64,000 nucleotides of DNA, from assembly GCA_031761405.1 (NCBI GenBank), contig JASEVX010000005.1, positions 4,521,391-4,585,390 of the forward strand, read 5' to 3'. Of this stretch, positions 42,801-54,903 are shown in pieces. The notes under the pieces are model-generated. The model made no database searches, was not told where the DNA came from, and worked only from the letters and a program-made list of their open reading frames with translations. Origin of the DNA: Serripes groenlandicus (lineage: Eukaryota; Mollusca; Bivalvia; Cardiida; Cardiidae). Position 1 is the stretch's first letter; every line of letters begins with the position of its first letter. The position numbers and the translations under genes were made by a program.

Positions 42801-45800
42801 TAACAAAATTTCAGAAGTCTGACTGTCATTTTCGAGCCGCCATTTTAAAACACTCTTGTCGTAAAACGTCTCTAACTGTCGTAAATTGTTGCGATGTTTA
42901 ATGTCGTAAATAGAACAGCCAAAATTTAGTTTCCTCCTAGGTGATCGACGAAGCATTTTTTAATTATAACAAAATAATAGGGCGTAACAAAAAAAGACAC
43001 CATTTTGATAAACATATTTTGACTCCCTGTCAAATAAAAGATATCTGTCCCAGAACAACATGTTTACGACATTAACAAAGAATGTAAGTGATCACGTGAT
43101 TTGAATGCAATGAAAATATGGTTATCGGTCCAGGTTTCGAGTTTTGATGCTATTTAGACGTGATGTAACTTGGTGGACACATTCGTTACGCCAATGTCTA
43201 GGATTTTATATTCAAATCAAAATCATATTTACGTCGCTCTATTAAATCTTAAAGTTATATTTACAAGTAATTTGTTAAATTATTATTTCACACATATTAG
43301 TTTCCAAACTTTAAATATAAAGAAAAACAGTTTGTTTTGGTTTTCAAAAAGTCCTCCCATGCCTTTGTCGGGAAGGACACGGCGAAAATGCTCAAGAAAA
43401 GTATTAATTAAAGGAGTTTATCAGTTCTTTCAGAAATCAATAGCATATTATTTTATAGATTTAGTAGTTTCTAACAGTTTGTGACATGCTGTTAAACTAT
43501 AAAACACATAGTTCTTCAAATAAAGGAGAATAAATAATGACTCTGTGATGTAACACAAAATCCCGGACACCATATTATGGCTCATATTTTTGACTTGATA
43601 ATTTCAAAGTCATCTGCTGCAGAATTGTTGTTTGTGAGAAAGGGTTAATCTTTTCCAAGAATTCTGCAGCAGTCTATAGTCACTACTTTAATCTCATCTA
43701 GACAAGTATTTGAAAACACTGTAAATGAAAGTATAAATATTGAATCCAGTTGTAAACATTTTAGCAAAAAGAGAAGTTATTGCTCATTATTAGCATTTTC
43801 TTTTTTTGCCACATTGCTTGGAAAGTATGTTGTGTGGAGTACTGGTGTGAGAAAACCAGTGATATGACTGAAAAAATGTTGAAAATGGCGTTAAACCCCA
43901 TTCAATGTCTTTTGCCACAGATGTGTCAAAATTTATCTACAAGTGGGAAAGGGTTAATTGAAATTGCTCGTATTGATGCTTAAGATCCTACAGATTTTTT
44001 AAAATATCCTGAAAAGAGGAAGAGCATGTTCATTATGAGATTGGAGATAAACTTCTTAATCTCAAGGAGTAATTAATGGTACTAGTTTCAGATATGAACC
44101 ATTCCACGAAAAAACCAACATTTTGGACTCTGCATAAAGTATAGACCCAGATTGGCCTGAGCATGCTGTGCAGGCTAATCCAGGCCAACATGTTTTGCCT
44201 CCTGTGGATTGTCTGCTTCAGGAATCATTACTCTATATCTCTACCCTCATGTGATGGAATTTGTTGGCCCAGATAAGCCTGCACAGGCTGATAATGGTTG
44301 ATACAATATGCAGAGTCCATAATGTTGGTTTTTTCATGGAAAGGCTCATTTCATAATTAACCAAAATGCTTATAATTGTACATACAGACTATAGGCCCGA
44401 ACCCAAAAAATAATCATATTAACTTAGCAAGTCTTCATCTTGAAGTGTAAGAATTTAGCACAATTAATATTAATGAAAGTTAGTAAATACTTTAGGTGTC
44501 TAGATAATCCTTTATTGATATTACTCTATTCTCCTTTAAGTTCATATATTCATTTAAGTTCATATATTCATTTCATGCCATATAGCATTAAATTCTGTTA
44601 TAAGCAATTAAAGAAAATTGCTGTGTTAACTAGCTATTTCAGGATTTTTTAACATTTTTGATACAAACACATTAAAAAAAATCAAAGTAGATTTAATTTC
44701 AAATTGCATAATAACTTTATAAGATAACTTAAACATGTATTTGGATGACTTAATTATTTTGAGTTTTATGTAAGATAGTTTTTAGCTCCAAAATGAGTAT
44801 AATTGTACATACAGACTATATGCCTGAACCCGAAAAATAATCATATTAACTTAGCAAGTCTTCATCTTGAAGTGTAAGAATTAAGCACAATTAATATTAA
44901 TGAAAGTTAGTAAATACTTTAGGTGTCTAGATAATCCTTTATTGATATTACTCTATTCTCCTTTAAGTTCATATATTCATTTAAGTTCATATATTCATTT
45001 CATGCCATATAGCATTAAATTCTGTTATAAGCAATTAAAGAAAATTGCTGTGTTAACTAGCTATTTCAGGATTTTTTAACATTTTTGATACAAACACATT
45101 AAAAAAAATCAAAGAAGATTTAATTTCAAATTGCATAATAACTTTATAAGATAACTTAAACATGTATTTGGATGACTTAATTATTTTGAGTTTTATGTAA
45201 AATAGTTTTTAGCTCCAAATTGTGTTATATAATGATGGTTTTTCATGCAAAGCGGTTGTAACTAAATCTTGAACAAGATGTAGTTACAATGTTTTGCATG
45301 AAGCCTTTGATATGTAAAATCTAGTTTGAACTTGTGGTTCTATCAGAAAGGTGTTTAATTGACAAAACTTTATATTCTTTCTATTAAAATGTATGTCAAA
45401 ATAAATGTTGCAGTTGAGAATCATCCATTTCATTCTATCCAATAATTGACAAAAAGTCATTGGCCTTCCACCAATGGTCTTAACCCTTTCCCTCATATAG
45501 ACGCTTTCTGACGCCTCTGCAGCAGACAACTTTTTGAAAACATAGTGACAAAAGAAGAAATTGCTCAAAACGAGCAATTTCTACTTTTGCCACAATGTTT
45601 TCCACTTTTAGTTATCCACTCAAGTATAAATATTTTCTATTTTTTGACAAAATATGTTCAAAGTCGTCTGCTGCAGAATTGTCGTATGAGGGAAAGGGTT
45701 AAAGCAGACAGCTATTTGAAAACATAATGACAAAAGAAGAAATTGCACAGAACGTGCAATTTCTCCTTTTGTCACAATGTTTTACACTTTTAGTCATAGG

Positions 45801-48800
45801 TTATCCATCTGACAAAATATGTTCAAAGTCGTCTGCTGCAGATTTGCCGTATGAGGGAAAGGGTTAAAGTGTGTGTGGGAAAGCAGCCAGTTGCCAGGGG
45901 AGAGTGTTGTGTGGAGCACTGGTGCAAGTACCATGGGTTCGACTAGTTTACAACCTTGGATATAGCACACCAAGCTACACGCTAACCTTCACTTCAAGTT
46001 AAACTGTGACTGTCCCTATAATAGTAGAATCTGTGTGAATGTAAAATAGTAAAAATACAATTACCAATACCAATATTCTGAATGGGAACAAAATTGTATG
46101 GGTGGCGTATTTTGAAACCTTGAATATACATGTATAAAGAATATGTAAATAAGGTTGTACTAAAAGTTCACACTATATACCCATATATTACCCGTATTAC
46201 TTATTGTTGTTAACACCCACACAGGGTATCACATGATGGGCTTTTTAACCCATTTACCTGTTACCTGATTGAATTATTTAGACTCGTCCAACATTTAAAA
46301 AATATTGTCAGAAAAGTTTGAAAAATCTGGAATGGTGAGATATGATGTGAAGAACAAGTTAAAATTATAGTCTACTCAATAAGATCACATTCTCCTTCTT
46401 CCATAATGTTTGCAAATTTCATTGGTCTTGTCTTCTATACAAATTTATTTAACCCTTTCCCACAGCAATAGGAGAAATTGCTCATAATGAGCAATTTCTC
46501 CCTTTGCCACAAGGTTTTCAAGTCAATTTGATAATTATATTAATATTTATTGAGATTATATAATATATAAAGATGTTTTCAAATTCATCTGCAACAGATT
46601 TGTTGTATGTGGGAAAGGGTTAGAGGCAAGGTAAGTTATTCAGTTATTATGCATGAGCTCGGAAATAGTTTGTAATGAATGAACATTCGATAAATGGTCA
46701 ACTATTTGTTATCCTACACAAGTTTTATAAAATAATTTATTATATACTTTTTTTCCCTTTTAACCAAATAGATGTTCTCCTTTCAAGCAGTATATAATAT
46801 AAAGTTTGGGATCTGATATCAAATTATTTAGCTTGAATCTTGTATTTGGCACCTTACTACATGTACATGTATTTTGTTCTTAAGAAAAATAATGACATAT
46901 CTGGATATATTTAAACATTTGCATTTAACCCTTTCCTTCATACAGACGCTTTCTGACGCCTCTGCACCAGACGTTTTTTGAGGACATTGTGACAAAAGGA
47001 GAAAAAGCTAAAAAAATAGCAATTTCACCGTTTGCCAAAATGTTTTCAACCTTTTTCAGTAATTAAACCTACATTTATAGAGATTTTCTGTGTTTTTGCT
47101 TAGATGAGTTCAAAGTCGTCTGCTGCATATTTTTTGCATGTGGAAAAGGGTTAATATAATATAATATAATAGGAATGGAGTTTGGTATGAAAATCTGGAA
47201 CATTTGTGATATTCCCAGATAATTGATTATTGTTTTTGAAAACTTGTTATGAGCAATGAAATGCAGAAAATGTTGAATGAAACATGACTGAGGGAGTGAG
47301 GGTTTGTCACTTAACCCTTTCCCTCATATAGACGCTTTCTGACAACTCTGCAGCAGACAGCTTTTTGAAAACATAGTGACAAAAGAAGAAATTGCTCAAA
47401 ACGAGCAATTTCTCCCTTTGCCACGTCGTTTTTCCACTTTTAGTCACAGGTTATCCTTTTAATTATAAAGATTTTCTACTTTTTGACAAAATGTGTTCCA
47501 AGTCGTCAGCTGCAGAATTGTCGTATGAGGGAAAGGGTTAATGACTTTGAAAACAATCATGTACATGTATTCTCTGTTTTCATAGGAAAATAATCTTGTT
47601 AAATCCTTTTCTCCCATATAGCTGACAACTTTGTAAATATATAAGCCAAGATGCGGACAATCTAAACAAGCGAAACTATTGTAATCAAATAGAGTTGCAT
47701 TTTTATACCCCCGATAAACGAAGTTTAGAGGGGGTATATTGGAGTCACCCTGTGGTTGGTCGGTCGGTCGGTTGGTCCGTTGCGATTTTCTTTGTCCGGA
47801 GCATAACTTTAAAACTAATTGTTGGAATTTAATAAAACTTCATAGGATGATACAACACATTGAGAGGAAGTGCGGTGTACAGGAACCATAACTCTATTTT
47901 ATCTAAATACAGAGTTATTGCCCTTTGTTACTTTTTCTTGTCCGGAAAATTACTTAATAACTAACAGATGGAATCTAATAAAACTACATACAATGGTAGA
48001 GCATAATCAGAGGAAGTGCAGTGTACAAGAACCATAACTCTACTTTACATAAGTACAGAGTTATTGCCCTTTGTTACTTTTTCTTGTTCGTAGAGTCTTG
48101 TCCGGAGCATAACTTAAAAACTGATTGTTGGAATTTAATAAAACTTCATAGGATGATACAACACATTGAGAGGAAGTGCAGTGTACAGGAACCATAACTC
48201 TATTTTATCTAAATACAGAGTTATTGCCCTTTGTTACTTTTTCTTGTCCGGAGAATTACTTAATAACTAACAGATGGAATCTAATAAAACTACATACAAT
48301 GGTAGAGCATAATCAGAGGAAGTGCAGTGTACAAGAACCATAACTCTAATTTATATAATTACAGAGTTATTGCCCTTTGTTACTTTTTCTTGTTCGTAGA
48401 GTCTTGTCCGGAGCATAACTTTAAAACTAATTGTTGGAATTAATTAAACATCATAGGATGATACAACACATTGAGAGGAAGTGCGGTGTACAGGAACCAT
48501 AACTCTATTTTACCTAAATACAGAGCTATTGCCCTTTGTTACTTTTTCTTGTCCGGAGAATTACTTAATAACTAACAGATGGAATCTAATAAAACTACAT
48601 ACAATGTTGGAGCATAATCAGAGGAAGTGCAGTATACAAAAACCATAACTCTACTTTACATAATTACAGAGTTATTGCCCTTTGTTACTATTTCTTGTTC
48701 GTAGAGTCTTGTCCCGAGCATAACTTTAAAACTAATTCTTGAAATTTATTAAAACTTCATTATGATACAACACATTGAGAGGAAGTGCGGTGTACAGGAA

Positions 48801-51800
48801 CCATAACTCTATTTTACCTAAATACAGAGTTATTGCCCTTTGTTACTTTTTCTTGTCCAGAGAATTACTTAATAACTAAACCGGTGGAATCTAATAAAAC
48901 TGCATACAATGGTAGAGCATAATGAGAGGAAGTGCAGTGTACAAGAACCATAACTCTTATTTACATAATTACATAGTTATTGCCCTTTGTTACTTTTTCT
49001 TGTTTGTAGAGTCTTGTCCGGAGCATAACTTTAAAACTAATTGTTGGAATTTAATAAAACAATAATTACAGAGTTATTGCCCTTTGTTATCCAAAAATGA
49101 ACAAAACAAGAATAACCCGATCCATAACATTGTCCTTTTAAGGTGGGGTTTCTAAATATTTCACAACCTTTCCTTTCAGGGCGGCGTTCGGGGGTATTAA
49201 TCACATTCAGTGATAGTTCTAGTTTTTGTCTAAAATTAAGTTAGCATGGGAAAGCGTTAAGCTGTTTTTAGTTTGAAAGAATCTCAAAAAAGTGAATATG
49301 GTTTAACAAATATAATCAATTTACCCTTTCCCACATACAACAAATCGGCGGTAGATGACTTGGATAGCTCTGAACTAAAATGTGAAAAATACCTGTAAGT
49401 GAAAGTATGATTATTGAGTTAAGTCGAAAACATTTTGACAAAAAGAGGAATTGCATTATGAGCAATTTCTTTTTCGCCGCAATGTTTTCAAGTCTTCTAC
49501 AGAGGCATCAAAATATGTCTGTATGTGGGAAAGGGTTAATTACTCCAACAGGTGTGTGAGAGTATGTATTATTAAACTTGATTGAGAGTTTGTGTCGTAA
49601 TATTTACTTGTACAATGAGTCAGTGTTTTATCTCCCTGTTTTGTGACACGAGCCAGGCCCCTTTCAATTGGGAAAATAGTGACATGTAAAATGTGATGAA
49701 AGGCAGATTTCGTGAAATTTAGGCCTACTTTTATTGAAAAAAAGAGAAGTCTTTTGATCGTGAATGGGGCCAAATTTCGGCCCCAAATTTGGGTAAGGAA
49801 AAAACACTGTGAGTTATAAATACTCTTTGAGAGGGGTATTGTATACATAATTAGTTGTCTTTCACTATTTGTTTGAATGACGTAAATGCACCTTAAATTA
49901 TAGCCGATTATGTCATATGATTAACTATTGCATGTTTCTGTCTGTGTGGCCAGATTGTAAGGCACAGTGACACTTAACTCCTTCCCTTATCCCTGTCCCT
50001 CATACGACAATTCTGCAGCAGACGACTTTGAACATATTTTGTAAAAAAAAAGAAAATCTCTATAATTGAATGGATAACCTTATGACTCAAAGTGGAAAAC
50101 ATTGTGTCAAAAGTAGAAATTGCTTGTTTTGAGCAATTTCTTCTTTTGTCACTATGTTTTCAAAAAGCCGTCTGCTGCTGGTGCGTCAGAAAGCGTCTAT
50201 ATAAGGGAAAGGGTTATTCAGACACATTTTGAAGCATTTACAACAATTAACCTTTTCCTCACATAAAGGCACTTTCTGATGCCCATGCAGCAGACGACTT
50301 TTGAAAACATTGTGGCAAAGTTATTGCCACAATGTTTTCAACTCCATTCAATAATTATACTATCAATTATAGAAATATTCCCTTTATTTGTCATTATGAT
50401 TTCAAAGTCGTCTCATGCAAATTTGTTGTATGTGAGAAAGGGTTAAATCCCTTCAAAACTTTGGAATTCATGGAAAATTCTAGTTGCAAAGACACTTTAA
50501 AAAACTTTTTGACAGATTTATAAAATTAAAAGTTTAGTAGAAAAATTTTTAATGTTCCTTCAAGTGATAATGATTGGTTCAAAAACTTGGTCGCCAGAGG
50601 ATGTGCTATTTTGCCTTATATGGCTGAAAAATGAAAACTGGGCTGTCTTGCCTTATATGGCTATAGATAAAAACTTAAAAGATGGACTGTTTTGCCTTTT
50701 GTGGATATATAGATAAAAACTTGAAAGATGGGCTGTTTTGCCTTTTATGGCTATAGATTGAATCTTAAAAAAGCCTTAAAACATTTTGGTCCGATTTTTA
50801 AATTATTTTGTTTTGTTGATTTGATCTTAGAGTGACTCCTTCTGCCATGTTGATTGGTAAACAAAACTTGGCTGCTGGTTGGACGATGTCTGATGTGAAA
50901 ACTTTAAAAATTGTCTTCTCAGAACATACTGGCCAAGTTTTGCCATATGCAGAGGAGCAATACTGCCCGTTATAGGCCTCAAGTTGTATTGGAAGTTTCA
51001 AATGTCCATTTCTCTTATCAAATCAAGTAATTGACAGAAAGAATGAAGCCTTTCAATAAATCAACATCTTGAAGAAAATATTTACAATTTCAAGAAATAA
51101 GTGTACTTTTTAGATCACCTGTGATCACTCTCTGTCCGTCGTCCATTGTCTGTCGTTAACTATTAGCTTTAAACATCATCTCCTCTTTAACCACAGGACC
51201 AATTTCAACCAAACTTCACAGGAATGTTTCTTTGGTGGTCCTCTTTCAACACTCTGGTTGCCATGGCATCAAAAAAGGGGAAATTAATAAAAACTTAAAA
51301 AATCTTCTTGTCTGAAAGTAGAATGCCCATGCATGCCTTTGATATTTGGTATGTAGCATCATATTTTGGACTTCTACCATAATTGTTCAAATTATAGCCC
51401 TGGGATCAAAAATAAACCTCTCGCCGGCGGTCACTTATTTTACATAGACTGGTATAGGCAAAAAACTTTAAAAATCTTCTTGTCTAAAAGTAGCAGGCCA
51501 ATGCCTTTGATATTAGTATGTAGCTTCATCTAGTGGACCTCTACCAAGATTGTTCAAATTATAGCCCTGGGGTAAAAAATGGCCCCTCCCTTGTTTTACA
51601 TGGACTTGTATAGGGATTTCTTTTAAGAAATCTTCTTGTCTAAAGGTAGAAGGCCCAGGCCTTTGGTGTTTGGTATGTAGCTTCATCTTGTGGACCTCTA
51701 CTAATCTTGTTCAAATTATAGCCCTGTGGGTCACTTGTTTTACATAGACCATTATAGGGAAATAACTTAAAAAATCTTCATGTCTAAAAGTAGAAGGCCA

Positions 51801-54800
51801 AGGCCTTTGCTATTTGGTATGTAGCTTCATCTAGTGGACCTCTACCAAAATTGTTCAAATTAAAGCCCTGGGATCAAAAATTGCCCCTCCCTGTGGGTCA
51901 CTTGTTTTACATAGACCATTATAGGGAAATAACTTAACAAATCTTCATGTCTAAAAGTAGAAGGCCAAGGCCTTTGATATTTGGTATGTAGCTTCATCTA
52001 GTGGACCTCTACCAAGTTTGTTCAAATTATAGCCCTGGGGTCAAAAATGACCCCTCCCAGGGGGTCATTTGTTTTACATAGACCTGCATAGGGAAATATC
52101 TTTAAAAATCTTCTTGTCTAAAAGTAGCCAAGGCCTTTGATATTTGGTATGTAGCTTCATCTAGTGGACCTCTACCAATAATGTTCAAATTATAGCCCGG
52201 GGTCAAAAATGGCCCCTCCCTTGGGATCACTTGTTTTATATAAACTAGTATAGGGAAAAAACTCTAAAAATCTTCTTGTCTAAAAGTAGAAGGCCCAGGC
52301 CTTTGATATTTGGTATGTAGGTTCATCTAGTGGACCTTTACCAAGTTTGTTCAAATAATAGCCCTGGGGTCAAAAATGACCCCTCCCAGGTTTTACATAG
52401 ACTTTTATAGGGAAACAACTTCTTGTCTAAAAGTAGAAGGCCAAGGCCTTTGGTATTTGGTATGTAGCTTCTACTATTAGACCTCTACTAATCTTGTTCA
52501 AATTAAAGCCCTGGAGTCAAAAATGGCCCAACCCCTGTATCACTTGTTTTACGAAGACTTGTATAGGGAGAAACTTTAAAATCTTTTTGTCTGAAGGTAG
52601 AATGTCCAGGCTTTTGATATTTGGTATGTAAAGATAAGATAAGATAAGATAAGAGACTTTATTTTAAGAGGGTGACAGATTTAGTTTAAAACTAATCTTC
52701 CACATGGCCCTCTATTATTAACAATATTTACAAAAACAAGAGGCCCATGAGGGCCTATGCTCTACTGGTATGGTTCTTTGGTCATTTTCAATCCAGAGCA
52801 TGTATGTATGGTGAAGATCGGATAGTAAATGGAGGCTCTTTTGTGTTCACAAGCTGTATTATAGCAATTTTTACAATTTCATGGGCCATAATCAAGTCTT
52901 GCATTGGCAGATCTGGCTGGTTTACCAAGCTCTAATCAATATTTAACTACTATCTAAGTTTGGTGAAGATCAGATAGTAAATAGAGCCTCTATTGTGTTC
53001 ACATGCTCAATTATAGCAATTTTGACCATTTCAAGGGCCATAATCCAGTCTTGCATGGGCGGATCTGGCTGGTTTACGAAAGGAACCGAGCTCTCATGGA
53101 TATCTAACTATTGTATAAGTTTGGTTGAGATACAATCAAAAGTGAAGACTGTATCGTGTTAACAAGCTCTTTTATAGCAATTTTGACCATTTCAAGGGCC
53201 ATAATCAAGTTATGCATGGGCGGATCTGGCTGGTTTTCGAAAGGAACCGAGCTCTCATGGATATCTAACTACGTATAAGTTTGGTTGAGATACAATCAAA
53301 AGTGAAGACTGTATCGTGTTAACAAGAAATTGTTTACGCACGCACGCACACACGATTGTAGAAATTGAATATGTGCAGATGAAGGACTAAGTCCTCACTG
53401 ATGATATTATTCAATGTTTTGTCTAGCTTTGTGGACCTCTTTGTCTGTGTTTGTCTTTTAACCCTTTCCCACATAAAGAATGCCTTCTGACACCCCTGCA
53501 TCAGTTAAATTTTGAAAACATTGTGATAAAAGGAGATATTGCTCATTATTATCAATTTCTCGTTTTGCCATTATATTTTCATCATTATTCAATAATTATA
53601 CATGTACTACCAAATATATTTTTGCCATATTTTTGCCTAGATGTTTTCATTGTAGTCTGCTGCAGATTTGTTGTGAGTGGGTAAGGGTTTTAAGCACTAT
53701 CTTTGAGCAGACATAACAATCATTCTTGATATAAAGTTTTTAACTCTGTATCTGAAATGTACTTCAAATTGACCAGATCTTATATTTTTTCTGAGTAGCT
53801 TCCAATGCCCACAAATCTTTAACTTAACGGATTGTTGATTTAGCTTTTCCCACTGACGACAAATTTGCAGAAAACAACTTTGAAATTTGGCAAAAAAGTG
53901 AAAAATCTTTATAAATTATTTTGTTTTTATTGAATTAAATTGATATTATTGTGGTAAAAGGGGAAATTGCTCTTTATCTGTAAATGTGTCAAATTGCATC
54001 TCTAAGTGCATCTCTAAGTGGGAAAGGGTTGAAACCAAATCTTATAATCCATTTGTGTCTTTGTGTTGGCAGCTGCATCAGCAATTTCTCTCCTTTTGGA
54101 AGGTTTTCAAAAAGTCTGTGTATCAGTAAAACCATTATCCCTTTCCCACATGTAGATGCTTTCTACAGCAGCAGACGACTTTTGAAAACATTTTGACAAA
54201 TGGCGAAATTGCTCATCATGAGCAATTTCACCATTTGTCACAATGTTTCAACCTCTATTTAATAATTAAACTCTCATTTATGGAGCTTATTCACATTTTT
54301 GGCCGGATTGCTCAAGCAATTCCGGTCTATAGATTGGCGATGTCCGTCTGTCTGTCTGTCTGTCCGTCAACATTTTGGTTAAAGTTTCAGGTTAGGCAAA
54401 ATGGTTAAAGTTTCTGGTTAAGCAAAATCTCAGACATGGAAAGAGCTACAAACTTGAAAATTGGTCTGTGTGTAGCCACTAACATGTTCTTTTGACTTCC
54501 ATGATAACTCTTCACCTTCACCTTGCTATTGCCCGTCTGTCTGTCTGTCTGTCCGTCAACATTTTGGTTAAAGTTTCTGGTTGAAGCAAAATCTCGGACA
54601 TGGAAAGAGCTACAAACTTGAAAATTGGGCTGTGTGTAGCCACTAACATGTTCTTTTGATTTCCATGATAACTCTTCACCTTGCTATTGCCCGTCTGTCT
54701 GTCTGTCTGTCCGTCAACATTTTGGTTAAAGTTTTTGGTTGAAGCAAAATCTCGTACATGGAAAGAGCTACAAACTTGAAAATTGGTCTGTGTGTAGCCA

Positions 54801-54856
54801 CTAACATGTTCTTTTGATTTCCATGATAACTCTTGACCTTCATGTTGCTATTGCCC

Positions 54857-54903
<47 letters not shown>

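Noticed and set aside
42741..42956. Basic open frame inside the 1.9 kb TIR element as a transposase
   Set aside because: Only 71 residues, no DDE motifs or DNA-binding fold recognisable; left as an unassigned or captured frame.
52747..52935. Open frame MRAYALLVWFFGHFQ... as a small membrane protein
   Set aside because: Lies entirely in a dispersed AGGCCCATGAGGGCCT repeat whose other units break the frame.
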